Part shown: positions 44,020-57,109 of the stretch, piece by piece
Numbering within the stretch: position 1 is the stretch's first letter
Layout of the letters: each line of letters begins with the position of its first letter
NCBI GenBank assembly: GCA_950022295.1
Contig: OX465600.1
Span: forward strand, 300,524,031 to 300,588,030
From: Bromus sterilis
Lineage: Eukaryota; Streptophyta; Magnoliopsida; Poales; Poaceae
DNA: 64,000 nt
Direction of reading: 5' to 3'
Made by a program: the position numbers and the translations under genes
Notes under the pieces: generated by a model
Database searches by the model: none
The model's input: only the letters and a program-made list of their open reading frames with translations
Told to the model about the DNA's origin: nothing

Positions 44020-45854
44020 CTTTAAAACTGCTCTTTCAAAACAAGATTGAGCAAAGCAAGATTAATTTCATATATCTTCCTTGATGGCACGTGGAGCAAT
44101 AGGAGTGCAAATAAAGTCACTTTATTCTGAAGAGTTATCCCCTAGTGAAGACACAAAGGTTATCAATCCAGTAGGACTTAAATGGTGTTCAAGTAGGTGT
44201 TCAATGGCGCCAAAAAACAGTACAAGTTCGCGGTGCCAGAAAACATACCCTGCACACAAGAACACGAACACTTTTGTCCCCAACTAGCTAGGAAAGTTGT
44301 CAAGCTTCCTGTCTTGCTATTTACAAAGGAATTAAACATATGGTGTGATGGGAGCAACTAAAAGTAGAAAAGTGCACCAAGCAAAAAAAGAAAACAAGTA
44401 AATGCAAACGGTTGTAAGCAATGGTAAAAGATGGACCGAGGGCCATAGCTTCACTAGTGGTGTCTCTCATTAAAACAATAAACATGCCGAGTAAACAAAT
44501 TACAGCTGGACAATTAACAGAATTATAAACGCACAACAATGCTACTTATGATAATAGAAAACTCAAGGTCCTAATCATGTAGGCATTACACGGAACATAT
44601 ATAGACCGCTATCCAACAACTCTATAACTAAGAGTCCACTTTGAAATCACTATCCAATGTATCTCGTTGGTATTAAGTTGCAAATGCAACAGACAAATGC
44701 TATGAGCTTGGTACATAATGTAAGCAACATATATGAGCAATATGTAGCCACAAACACCGTTGTTTCACCCTTAGTGCCAACGTCACATCCACCGCCTTAG
44801 ACGTTTCTTTCACTCGTGTCCAAATGCGAGGAGGCATGAACCCAATATCGAGCACTATGCTCCCTCTTGGAGTTATAAGTTACTCATGATTTAAGATAGC
44901 CCGATATTTGGCCGATATATCTTCTAGGAAAGCTCGCCGATATTTTTTTCCTTCATTGAATATCGGCAAATAGCCCGATATCTCGCCGATATAGCTCCAT
45001 TGTTTGTATCAAATATCTCCAAATAGCTGCAAAAAAACCCGCCGATATATCCTGTATCCCGCTATTTTAAACCTTGAAGCTACTACTTGGCCAAAGTAAT
45101 AACATATAACGGTGACCATGCAAAAACACTGAAACAACATATCAAAAGATATTATATATAAAACATGAACAATCTGATCATAATCTCATAATCCATCGGA
45201 TCCTAGCAAACTCAACATAACAAATACACCAAAAGTGTCTTGATCATGATAGGAAGCTCACAAAGACTAATTAGTGAAGCACAAAGGTGTGGAGAGACAA
45301 CCATCTAGCTACTGCCATGGACCCATGGTCCAAGGGTGGACTACTCATGCGTCATCCGGGAGGCAAGTATGGCGAGGAAGAGGCCTCCGGGGATGAACTC
45401 CCCCTCCGGCAGGGTGCGAGGACAGGAATCCAACATCCCTAGATCGAAGTTTCGTGGAGGCGATGGAACAATGAATCCTTCTCTATTAATTCTTCCTCCT
45501 CCATAACTTTTAGGTTAGAAGGGTCTTATAGGTGAAGGACGGTCTCGGGGGGAGGGGAGGGGCTAGGGCACCCAGACGACCTGGGGCCTGGCCGCGCCCT
45601 CTGACTGCCTAGACCTTTGGTGAGTCCCACCGACTCTTCTTTGCATAACTATCTTCGTCTCGTGTAAAAACTGATCTCCGATGAATTTTTATAAAAAGAC
45701 AGTAGAAAACAAGAAATGACACTGGGCACTGGGTCAATAGGTTAGTTCCAGTAAATATTATAAAATGAAGTGAAAGTGTATTAAAATCATGTAGCAATTT
45801 CATGAAACAAGCATGGAACGATAAACAATTATAGATATGTTTGAGACGTATTGC
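44020..45854 (-). mobile_element. Old, decayed family B gypsy remnant
   Basis: Minus-strand 5' end: a gag start region (44020-44125, with GGAGCAATAGGAGTGCAAATAAAGTCACT-like sequence, cf. 25150) followed by a badly diverged LTR to 45854 (GATATGTTTGAGACGTAT at the end). Substitutions and small gaps are far more numerous than in the element at 18651, so this is a much older insertion. A MITE-like sequence interrupts it at 44885-45076. Confidence 0.75.
44885..45076. mobile_element. MITE-like insertion with imperfect inverted ends
   Basis: The family B LTR is interrupted between TACT repeats. The left end ATTTAAGATAGCCCGATAT and the right end GATACAGG/GCTATTTTAAACCTTG are imperfect inverted copies. 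Internal GCCGATAT words are repeated seven or more times in both orientations. Confidence 0.5.
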
Positions 45855-47115
45855 CTTCCTATCCGATTTGAGGGGAGAAATCAACTCAGGATGTGAATAA
45901 AATACCTCAGTCAGTTTTTCCGGTGGTACTTGTGGTTGTACCACTCCCCTATAGAGTGGGTAGCCACATCACTACCATGATGGTTGTACTGCGCGCAAGT
46001 GCGGTTGTATTGCTTCCCTTCAGGGGCGTGGTACTACGGACCTTCTACTGGCACATCCATCGTAGAGGCGTAATTTCCCTCTATTAGGCGTGCGATACCT
46101 CAGTGGTGGACGAATGGTTTAACCGACAATTAAAAAATATCTGGTACAATCAGGAAAACCGATCGGTCGTACCACTATGGAGGACTTGGATAACCTGAAG
46201 CTGGAGGACGGTTAAAACCGGTCGGAGTACCGCCCTAACCACCGCTAAGGGGTTGATTCCCTCGATAGTGGGTTGGGTACCCGTTCGATTGCCGGACGGT
46301 TATGGCTATATTTTTAAAATATCCGGTACAATCGAAGGGCGGAGGGGTTGTATCGCTCTAGTTGGAGTGACCACAATTTTTCCACTTAGATCAAGCGGTT
46401 GTACGGATCACTTGAGGTGTTGTACTGCTCTTGTGTCTTTTTAACACAATGATTGGATTCTTGAGTGAGTATATAAGGAGGTAGGAGACCTAGATTTACA
46501 CTTTCACCGAGTGCAGTTTGATTCCTCTTTACATTCCATTGGGGATCTTGTTACTCTTTGGTGTTTGGGCACCCTACATGGAAGAGGTGACCAAGGAGCC
46601 ACATTCCATTGTGGTGGATCTCTTTGTGGTTGTGTTGGGAGCCTTCAATTTAGTTGTAGAGATTGTCCAACCTAGCTTGTCTCTAAATTTTCCAATTTTT
46701 GCCTTCAAGGGCACCACTAGTGGATGCACGGCACTTTGCATTATGTGAGGGAGTGGGGAGATAAAGGGAGATATTTTGGCGCTTGGTGAGCATTGTGCCA
46801 CCACACCTCTCCAAATGAAGACGTATTTCCCCCAAAGGGAGGAACTTCGAGAAATTATATCCTTGTCCCCACTTGCAGTTATTACTAGTTGTTCATCTTA
46901 TATGTTGTTCGTTACACTTGCGTTACTTATTACCTTGTTGCAAGCATTATTACTGGTTGTTCATCTTATATATATATATATATATGCTTGTTGGTTTGCT
47001 TATTGTACAGGTGGTCAACATAGGTGCATTATTATTGATTCTAAAATTATAAAACAAGTTAAAAGTTGTTAGTCGCCTATTCACCCCCCTCTAGTCGACA
47101 TCCCGATCCTTTCGA
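45855..47115 (+). other. Possible degraded LTR
   Basis: The end contains CGCCTATTCACCCCCCTCTAG, a string commonly seen at the end of copia LTRs, and direct repeats of GGTTGTACC/CGGTACAATC occur at 45930-46340. Neither a primer site nor a start or TSD was found. A (TA)n run is at 46967-46985. Confidence 0.35.
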
Positions 47116-48229
47116 CATGAATCCTAACATACTACTTATCAAACTCTCATACCATAATGCAATAAAAAAATCATAACGCATAGGATTTAATTAGATTCTA
47201 TAGGGAACAAGACTATACTAGTTCTCATCGGTAAAAATGAGAATAGACCGCCACCGTTTCCTCTGCTGCAACCGAAGATGTTGGCAGCAATGTTGGAACT
47301 TCGACTGCACACACCGACATGGGCGCGCCAACATTTTAATACCACAAACACTACGACCAAGATGACTAGGCGGGGTTTGCTAGGTGTGCTTTGCCTTGGT
47401 GTCATCGATGACACCACTCACGACGGTAGTGCATCGTCGAGTTGGTGATGCAATGGACGCATGTAGATGGTCTGACACCGACCCATCAGGATGGAGAGGA
47501 GGGACTAGATGGAGAAGTAGGAGGGTCTCGTTGTAGGGAGAGAAGCGACGAGAGGCGGTATGTGATATTAACATTAATCACCAGGCTTGACGACGACAAC
47601 CATAGGGTTTGAAGTGAAGGATAGAGGGGGCAGTAGGGAAAATGATTGGAATATAAAGAACGGTTAAATAATTGGTGAGTCATTAATTATGATCAATCAG
47701 TGTTTAAGCAATATTATAGACCATCCACTCGACTTTTCAATGATGTGAATCAATCAGATTTTATTCGGGAACTGGCGCAAATCATTTATCACTAACTGAC
47801 CCCTAAAAGTCAAGTAAGTGATATCTACCCAGTTGAGCCTGAAAAAGTTTATCACTCATGCGTCCAAGGAGGCTGGTCAATGTTAAGGCTCATCATTGGT
47901 GCCTGGTTAAGGACCATTCAGTGATAAGGGTTGGGTCAGTGACCAAATGTATACTTTTAAATTTGAAGGATGAAAGATTTTAGGGATGAAAAATATACTT
48001 TTCCCTATATTTGATGAACAAGTGTGTTGAATTTGATCTTGTGGATTGATGAACTATGTAATAATGAAGTACTATTCCTGTTTTATTTGTTTCAGATTAA
48101 TTTGAAATGAGTTTAAATTATTTGTTTTGGTGCTTTAAAATGTTTGATACTTGAAGAAGCCAAATTTCAGGGCACCAGTTTTACATCATATATATGTTAT
48201 GTCAGAAATCGTTTTTATGCGCTTATTAA
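47116..48229. other. Unassigned intergenic sequence
   Basis: No gene or repeat structure identified. Short frames on the minus strand at 47187-47683 overlap and are not supported. Confidence 0.35.
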
Positions 48230-48720
48230 TTGGGTGCCGCTTTCCATTTTCACTACAGAGCTGTACCTATTTGGTATAAGGCTACATAGCTGTCATTATT
48301 GAGTGAAAAGTGTGTTTCCTGCAGCAAAAAACGTGTTTCCTGCAGCAAAACATGTGTTTTGCTTGCTGCCCACACTTTGTCGTACCAACGAGGCTAGCCA
48401 AAGAATTTTTGGCCCACATCACCTACTTAGTTGTCGAAGGACGTACAAGTGAAAGAAATCCGCAGATGCCAGTTCACCATCACCGCACGAGAAATGCGTT
48501 TCCTGCGGCCAAAATCAACTATTAACCACACAATTTGATGATATTTATCATCCTCAACATACTGCCAAATTTCTTGCTTTACTGTTTTGTTTGATGGATA
48601 GCTATATAATCACGTCAATAGTATCACTGTTGCAATGGCTTTACAGGTGACCACGGCATACATCATTTTAGGTGCAGTGCTTCAGCATGCTAATTAAGCT
48701 TGTAGCTAGTGTTCACAAAG
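48230..48720. repeat. Third, diverged copy of the TPS-flank block
   Basis: TGGATAGCTA, CAATAGTATCACTGTTGCAATGGCTTTA and the following 100 bp align with 43540-43640 and 56340-56470. The first part carries a tandem CGTGTTTCCTGCAGCAAAA. Much weaker similarity than between copies 1 and 2. Confidence 0.5.
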
Positions 48721-51374
48721 TTTAGAAACATCATCCGAAATCAAGTCACTAAGGGTGGGAACCTCTGCCCAACTTAACTAGTTAGGCCAGATAAATCCTA
48801 TCAAGTGCCTAAACAATATTGTATACAAGTGATTATATATATAGTTTCATGCTTCACATATATTTCCCTTAGAAAACTATAAACATAATTACGGGAAAAG
48901 GTGGACAACTAATATACTGAAAAAAATTAACATATGGCCCCACCACATATCAGAAAAATATTGAATTTATCATGATTATTTTCATTGTGATGAACTAATC
49001 TATAATACCTAAATAGTTTATCCCCACTAACCTATTTTTTATATGCAAGCTATCCACATCATCATGTAAATACTATTTTCACCAACTCTTCACGCACGTG
49101 CTGCCATTAATTCCGCATGTGCATGCAACATATCACAAATAAATATTAAAAAAATTGCACTCAGCCTCAGGATTTATAAATGGTTTTTTATAGAAAATCA
49201 AATTATAAGTTACCTCACATTTTAATTTTCTATGCGAATTTTGTATGAATGCACATCAGTAGTTTCTATCATTGTTGTAGGTTTAGTCAAAGGGTGAAGA
49301 TGTCTCCACTATCTCTACTCATTGTTCTTTTTGTGTCATATCAACTCACTTTATATTTTCAAAGTAATAATTTAGCAAAACAAAAATCACACACATTTTT
49401 TGATTTTTCATCATTTTTTCTTAGATTTTTAATCTAATCAATAATTTCCTTCAAAAATAATTTAGAATCAAATTATACGATGTTTAATATGTTTTCTCAT
49501 GTTTTAAAAAATCAAAGTATTTTTTAACAGTTTGCAGCTATGCGCGGGGTATCATGTAGATAAATGTGTACAACTCAAATATCTCACCCACCTTTAGATA
49601 CAAGTCTACTTGTAATAAAACTCGTACACATATTCGTTAAAGGTCCAACAAACTCCATATTGATGAATATACCATCTTGAAGTTGTCATAGACGAATCTA
49701 TGTGTAATTTAGACTTGGTCATTTTATCATGAGCCCCACTACATTGACAATTCTCTCATGAAAAGTAAGTTCTTTCCCATTAAACACCATCACACTTTGA
49801 TTATAAAATCATCATTGTAATCATTGTTGCCTTTTCCTTACTACATGAAAGTAAACAACGCATACAAGATGACGCATATAGTTACTTGAACTCACCATCC
49901 TAGCCCTTGTCTAGAGTGTCTGTATGTAGAACTTGAAGATTTTCTTATCATACTTCTATTCACACATCATTCTAATGACGTGCATGGAAATAAATGTCTT
50001 AGAATTTTCAGACCACATCCTCTATATCTAAATAGCTAGCCCTTATTTTTTTTAACATGCAAGCATGCCATTTCATTATTCAATATGCATGAGAATAGGT
50101 CCACCTGAACATGCCATAATGCATAATAAAAATCCACCTTAACATGCAACACACATGCATGGAAATTTCCATTCAATTGTAATATTTATATTAAATGCAT
50201 ATATTGATTCAAAATTAGTATTCCAAATATGCATGTTTTATTTAACTAAAAAATCAGTTGAAATATGTAGCACAAAATTCCCAAAACAACGTGCAGGACA
50301 TCATCTAGTATGCATATAACTATGAATCCACAACCAAGTAAGCGCGTCTCCAACGATATCCCCTAAAATGACCGCGCCTCTATCCGCGGACAGGAGGGGC
50401 CAGTCCACGAACACTGGTACGGGACCTAACCAACCAACCCTAGCTGCATCCATCCACCAACAGTTCAGCAGATATACGTCAAATTCGCACAAACATGGAC
50501 GGATTTCATTCAAATTCAGATATACTTTACATAAAACAGATGCATTTTAGGCAAACCGGATGATTTTTATAAAAGTCAGACAAATACATGAGTTAAACCT
50601 AGTCTAAAACTACTACGGAGGTCGGATGTGCATGCAACCCAACCTCTCCATCAGGGCATATCCAATACGGACCCTCAAATCTCATGCATCCATTTGGACT
50701 GGGTTGTCCTCCTTCGCTTCCCTAGCCATGACGCTGAGCTCTAGGCTCTTGTGGGATAGATGCCGGTTCGCTGAACGAGCAACATCGATTACGAACAACA
50801 TCTTCCTCAACAAGCCGGGCATAGAAACTGCACAGGCGGTCATTACGGTCTAAACCTCTCCTCACGGGAGGGCTACACGCTGACTTGTATCACATGAAGG
50901 CCACCACTTTTGGCCTTCCAAGCATGGCCGTCTCATCACCGGCCGAGCCTCTACGCCGAGGATGCGGAGTGTGTATCCTGCTTCATCGTTGACCGACATT
51001 TCCCTTTATACATCATATAAGTACAAGGACTGAGTGGAGCTTCGGCAGGAAGACTTGGGAATGAGCGTCATCTATGCGGATGACCGATATGCCTCGTTGG
51101 CTGTCAACTGAACAGAATCTTCTTCCCCACCGGATGCATGGCATGCAATGCGTTTTGGGCTGTGAGCCAACATTTGGTTGCCTAATTAAAGTCTTCAGTT
51201 CACAAGAATGTCCGTTCCGCCTACAAAATTTAATCCCACCCATATGGTTTATTGTATTTTATATCCCGTTTGCACAGATTTTTGAAACATGGTTCCACAC
51301 ACATTCATTATGAATAGGAAAATCAGAATATGCTAGTATAAAAGCTCACGATTCTGTTTTTTTTGTATATTTGA
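48721..51374. other. AT-rich intergenic DNA
   Basis: No gene supported. A GC-richer patch at 50340-51060 (TCTCCAACGATATCCCC...) resembles decayed non-autonomous DNA transposons but no ends were found. Confidence 0.4.
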
Positions 51375-51567
51375 AGCAAAGTTTCAAATAGTTGACTATA
51401 TCCCAGCTAGCTCCGCAATAACTGTTTGAGCAGGATGCCGCTAAATGACCCAAGCCGCTATTTATGTACAATTATGCTTTTTTTTGAATAACTGGTTATA
51501 GCCCCGCTATAGTTGTTTTGAATGGTTGTTGCTATTTGGAATAGTCCACTATTTAAAACAATGATTG
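51375..51567. mobile_element. MITE-like sequence
   Basis: The left end AGTTTCAAATAGTTGACTAT and the right end ATAGTCCACTATTTAAAAC are imperfect inverted repeats, around a GCTAT-rich core. It is related in style to the insertion at 44885. No target duplication was identified. Confidence 0.4.
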
Positions 51568-52001
51568 AAATGATTTGAAGGTCCAATAATTTGTTTTTCT
51601 TTGTTAATAATATCACAGGTCTCATTTCTTTGTGTAGCTTCACATGTGAATAGAATTCTCTATCAACTTTGGTAACCTTCAATTTTTAGAATTGTTTGAT
51701 TTTTTTGTTGTTGCTATTTTTTTGGATTTTACACTATTTGTAGTGGGTGCATCGAATCACGGTCACCATTTTGTATTCGATATCCAATTATGTAAATAGT
51801 TTAGATGACGTGAATTAACATGGTGTAGCTCCGAGTGCCTTCATTTACTAGATATACAAGCTATGACGGAGAATCTTTTCGTGTGGCCTACCGATAGGGA
51901 GCAATCGTACTATGAAAGAGATAGGCATGTCTTAGAATTTTCAAACCTCATCTGACATCGGATCGAAGAGACTTCTGGAATAAAATTTCTTAAGTAATGA
52001 A

Positions 52002-52102
52002 CACGTGTTTCTACAAACTTACAATATCACGTCTTCAGTGTTCCTGTGTGTGACACGTATACCATTTACACACTGTCCTCTCATGTTCTATTCTTATATA
52101 AA
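52002..52102 (+). promoter_or_regulatory. Predicted core promoter of the terpene synthase
   Basis: TATATAAA (52095-52102) lies 79 bp before the ATG, so transcription would begin near 52130. A G-box CACGTG (52002-52007) is 88 bp upstream of the TATA box; G-boxes bind bHLH factors such as MYC2, which drive jasmonate-induced terpene synthases. Regulation is inferred from motifs only. Confidence 0.55.
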
Positions 52103-52180
52103 GCAACTAATTCACAAGGAATCACCAACCTTAGCATTTTCAGAGAGAAGTGATCTACTGAGTTCGATCGTTGTCCAGCA

Positions 52181-55144
52181 ATGGCAGCCTGCGTGGAGAC
52201 TCGCCGTCGCCCACCTCAGCTGGTGGTGAACGACAACCAGCGCAGCAACCGGTTTTACCACCCAAGCGTCTGGGGGGACTTCTTCCTTGGTTTCAGGCCA
52301 TTCACTCCCATGCAGGTGAATTACATTTAATTAGCACAGTGTTGTGCTTTCTTCTTGGAGGCTGGCATCAAATGAACAACTCTTAAGACAGGTGTAAATG
52401 CTTAACTGCTTAAGGCAATATGTAATCATCAGTACTAACGTTACATGCTCTTGCAGTGTCTTGCCATGAAAAACAAGGCTGAAGTCATGAAAGAAGAGCT
52501 ACTGACGATGATAATAGATTCGGGTTCTGTTGATCTGCCTCGGAAGCTTGAGCTTGTCGATACTCTACAGAAGCTTGGTTTGGACTACCACTATGGGAAG
52601 GAGATCAATGACTTGCTGTGTGGGATTCATGATGCTGGTGATGAAGCTTGTGATCTTCACACGGCAGCCCTTCGGTTTTATTTGCTCAGGAAACAGGGAT
52701 TCAATGTTTCACCAGGTATAACAAACATAATTACAATCTCAAAGATGCATGTGTGCAGGTGAGGTTTTTTTCAAAATATATGTCCTAATACAACTATGTA
52801 TTTTACATGACACCTCCGCAGACGTATTCCTAAAGTTCATAGATGCTGAAGGAAATATTGCTTGCAACGACACACGAAGCCTCTTGGGCATGTACAATGC
52901 TGCTCATGTTCGAACCCATGGTGAAGAAACACTCGCAAGCGTGATTGCTTACACCAAAGACCTTCTCCAGCGTGATGTGGCGCAACAAAAAATTTCACCA
53001 TCAATATTGCTCGACCAGGTGCGCCACACGCTGGAAACACCTCTTTTCAGGAGGCCTCGAAGAGTTGAAGCCCGGCACTTTATCTCAGTTTATGAGAGAA
53101 TGAATACAAGGAATGAGGCCGTTTTGGAGCTTGCGAAGCTGGATTTCAGTATTCTGCAGGCTCTGTATTGTGAGGAGCTGAGGGCTCTTACTCTGTAAGA
53201 GAATATGATTAAATCTTCTAATTTCACCTTCTGTCCCCATGTGCAACTTATATTTCGTCACAAAACTCTTGAAATGGTTTTCATATCATCCCTTGTACCA
53301 TTGCAATCTGAGTTGACTGTCTTTTTGCAGGTGGTGGGAAGAACTGCAACTCCAAGACCATCTGAGCTTCGCACGAGACAGGATGGTGGAGATGCACTTT
53401 TGGATGCTAGGAGTTTTATTTGAGCCACAATATTCATACGGACGAATCGTGCTCACAAAGTTCTTTACATTTATATCGATATTCGATGACATTTACGACA
53501 GCTATAGCACCTTAGAAGAAAGCAGGCTCCTCACCATGGCAATGGAAAGGTCTCTCTATATCTATGTGGGCTAGGGTGGTTTTAACAACCAATTATTTTG
53601 TTGCGTGATACTAATTCTGGAACAACCATCTTTTCCTTTTAGGTGGGATGAAGAAGCCGCTGAACACCTCCCAGGTTACATGAAGTTCTTCTACAACAAA
53701 GTACTCGCCACGATAAATGTCATCGAAAAAGATTTGGATGGTCAAGGAAACAAACATGCAGGCTATGTAAAAAAGCTAGTAAGTTGATATCTCGTGAACA
53801 TGTTTAATTCATGAAAAAAATCACAATATGTAGTTGTCTTAAAAGTTAACATCTATCTGATGAAGCTTCAATTTTCCTATACTATTAATGGTCTCTCACT
53901 ATAACATCTCCTATCGAAAGAAATATGTGTATATATGTAGCCAATTAACTTCCCCACAAAATAAAAACCAAATTTATCAATTGTACGTGTGCAGATAATC
54001 GATGCTACGAAATGCTACTACAACGAGGTGAAATGGCGTGAGGAAAGCGACACACCAGCTACCGTTGAGGAGCACCTGCTATTCTCAGTGCCTAGCTCTT
54101 GCTGCATGCATGTTGCATGCCTTGCCTTCGTTGTTACAGGAGCCAGCAGAGATGCCATCGAGTGGGCCATGACCTATCCCAAAATCATGCGAGCTTCTTG
54201 CGTCATCGGCCGTGTCATGAACGATGTAGCTTCACATGAGGTTACATACTTATAACTGAAAATTTATGTCATGGTTTATTTTATTTGCACTTCTCCATAT
54301 TTTACTTGTTCATTATTAAAAATATTTGAGATATTCAATAAGGTTTTCCAGGAAAAATTATACTACTACATGAATCTCATAGTTGTGTAAGAACTCATAA
54401 GCAGCTATCTTGATAAGTAAACCAATGTAATATCTCCATTCCGAAATGGCATAAACACTCACATTGTTATAAATTAATATGTATAAACTTACTGGACAAT
54501 ATTTTACATAGTAAATCTACTGATATATTCATAGACGAAAAATCTAAAACGATTCAAATTTGGCTACATAGTTTCTGAGAAAGTAGGCTTTCACGCTCCT
54601 TTATAGATAAAGGAAGCTACATAGTTTCTTGCACACCATCTATTTTGATTTTTCAAATGGGGGTACTAGTAACTGGTAATACAAATCACTTGCCACAAAA
54701 TACAGGTTAACTAATGGAAAAACTTTTTTCTATCGAGCAGGATAGCCTGGTGTTTGCATCGATTGTTGCACATAGCCATATTAATAGAATCATATGATTG
54801 ACTTGTTAATATAAACCTCTTTTCCCCTTGAAAATCAGCGAGAACAAGAACAATGCTCTGGCGAGAGGCCTATGATTTCGACGGTCGAAGCATGCATGAA
54901 GGAGAACAACTACACCGCGAAGGAAGAAGCATACAGAGAGCTCAGGAAGCTCATAGAGGAGTCGTGGATGGACATCATTGAGGAGTGCCTCAAGCCATCA
55001 GCCGCGCGACCGGCAGCGTCACTCCTAGAGGCAGTGGCGGACTCAACACGCATGCTGGACTTCCTGTACAAGGATCAAGATGCGTACACCGACCCACGGA
55101 CTCTCAAAGTTATAGTAGATTCTATATATGTAAATCCTATATAG
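52181..55144 (+). CDS. Terpene synthase, probable sesquiterpene synthase (TPS-a)
   Basis: Seven exons: 52181-52315, 52457-52715, 52822-53194, 53331-53549, 53643-53778, 53995-54240 and 54839-55144. All introns are GT-AG with consistent phases, giving 557 residues. The N-terminal domain starts near NRFYHPSVWGDFF with no transit peptide, suggesting a cytosolic enzyme using farnesyl diphosphate. Metal-binding and substrate motifs are intact: RDR at 271-273, DDIYD at 308-312 and NDVASHERE at 450-458 (N450, S454, E458). The usual RR(x8)W is altered (RSNRFYHPSVW). Product unknown; length, seven exons and no plastid peptide fit monocot TPS-a. No stop or frameshift was found, so it may be functional. 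Confidence 0.9.
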
Positions 55145-55620
55145 AGAAAATCATTCCAATTTATATATGCAAATAACCATGCTCTGAAAAACCATGTCAT
55201 TCATCACTCAGGTATCATGCAAAACTTGTTTATCTACAAGAAAGCTATGAAAAAAATGTGCAATACGCGCAAGCTAAATGATGCACAAATTCTCATAGTG
55301 CACATTTGGGTTGCACATGATGTATGATCAACCCATAAGATAATGCCCACCTGGTTTGAGTCGCCTTCGAACATTGCCAGGAATTTCGTTATCCACTGAG
55401 GTACAACCTCTCCTTCTGTCCACCAACATACTTGTCAGCTTTGTCACTAATTTTCCAAGAGATGTGAGGTACTACCATGCTGACTTTCCCTCAACGTGTT
55501 CCTAGTGTGGCATTTTGGAACTCTTTAACCTGCGTGAATTCTATTTGCGGCCACGCAGGTTATTTCTTTTCCAGTCCACCTAGCTAAAACTAGGGGCAGC
55601 CACAAATCATCGAATATACA

Positions 55621-55723
55621 CTCCCCCTGTTTCATATTAACTATCACTGGAATAAGTGTATATAAACATATTTAAATACTAGATACATGCCTTTTAGCAA
55701 CAATTAATATGAAACAGAGGGAA
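55621..55723. mobile_element. Stowaway-like MITE, 103 bp
   Basis: The inverted ends CTCCCCCTGTTTCATATTAA and TTAATATGAAACAGAGGGAA enclose a short AT-rich core, and TA follows the right end. The corresponding place in copy 1 of the block (about 42060) lacks it. Confidence 0.75.
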
Positions 55724-55861
55724 TACTTCTAATCGTTTTTATATGCCAAATTTACCTTTTCTCGATCTAGAATGAACAATCTTTTTTATTATATTCGAAA
55801 TGTAAACAACATATGAAAAATGCACAATCTAAATGAATTTTGTTTGCAAGATATATACTAT

Positions 55862-55950
55862 TCCTCCGACCCATATTATTTGTCATTAAAACGGATTTAT
55901 CTAGCATGCATACGTCTAGATACATTCATTTGAGCATTAAAATTGACATC
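55862..55950. mobile_element. Truncated Stowaway-like MITE
   Basis: It has one end only: CCTCCGACCCATATTATTTGTC is the typical left half of a Stowaway element, followed by about 60 bp of its interior. The right inverted repeat is missing. Confidence 0.5.
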
Positions 55951-56768
55951 CATTTATGCTTCACCGGTGAATGAATACCTACTTCTAAGGAGCATTAGTA
56001 ATATTGATGGCCTCGTACTCGGTGTTAGGGAAAAACCATGTGCATATATTGTTCATACCGGTTGTAGCAACTGCATTTTAGGCATATACTTTCATTTTCT
56101 AGCCAACCAATTCTGTCCAAAGGGAAATGGGGAAATGTATTAGCTTGATGTGGAGTTTCCATTGTTGCTAGCGAACAATCTATGCAAGGCTACCTGAAGA
56201 ATCTTTTGGCAAATGACGTACATGGCGATGCAATCGATAGATGCATCTTGGCGACTAAACAGCATAAAAAATATGTCTTTTTTGTGGCCAAAAATTTATG
56301 CAAAACTAAACCTATCTGTTGGCAACACAACTTGACAAAGGATAGCTACATTAAATAGCACTACTGTTGGCGACGACAGCAGCTTTATTGGCTTTGGCTA
56401 CTACATGAAGTATCGCTGTTACAATGGTTTTATTAGGGACGACGACATTCCATTATTGTTAGCTGCAGCGCTCGACTGTAGAGTACTAATTATTGATGCT
56501 TGTAGCTCATGATAAAATTCTATCAAGTGTGCTTCTGTAAAACCCCCTGAAGATGTCTTCGTCATCAATATCAATCAAGGGATTAATATACTGGATTGTT
56601 GGGTAATCTATTAGGGCCTATGTGTACAAGAAGATCGGGCTCAAAATCCATCGATCTCTGCATCCAGCTTCCCAGGATGTCGGGCACGGATGAGCACATG
56701 GAATCTTCTGTACAACTCCATCGATCTCTGCATCGTGCGCTGCCCCCGTCAACACAGCAAAAGCTATA

Positions 56769-57109
56769 CTCCCTCAGTTTCGGTTTATAGGGCTCAATTT
56801 GCAAATCTCTTCAACCAAAATAGATGTTAAGCGGTGAAATAAATTTAGTAGTTTGTAAAAATACTTAATTAGTACTCATTTTTATAATTTTTTTGTCTTT
56901 GCCAATGCATTAATTACAACGTATGCATGCATAATCATTAAATGACCAAAAATTAGTACCTGTATTGGTGAGTAGTCTTTTAAACTTTGCATGCAGTGAT
57001 TTAATGCATCTCAAAATTTAAACATAAAGTAATAAATAGTAGAATTAAGACTTGTAAAACGGAAAAACGAAAATTTTAAGATGAGCCCTATAAATCAGAA
57101 AAGAGGGAG
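56769..57109. mobile_element. Stowaway-like MITE, 341 bp, TSD TA
   Basis: The ends CTCCCTC...TTTATAGGGCTCA and TGAGCCCTATAAA...GAGGGAG are imperfect inverted repeats of about 40 bp, flanked by TA on both sides. The interior is AT-rich and noncoding. Confidence 0.75.

Larger units (their letters stand above)
55362..56660. repeat. Duplicated block, copy 2 (TPS 3' flank)
   Basis: It begins about 220 bp after the terpene synthase stop codon and aligns with 41795-43790. Within it lie two Stowaway-type sequences not found in copy 1. Confidence 0.8.

Noticed and set aside
46967..46985. (TA)n run
   Set aside because: Simple microsatellite without further context.
50340..51060. GC-richer patch that might be a gene relic
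   Set aside because: Short contradictory frames, no splice structure and no recognised domain.
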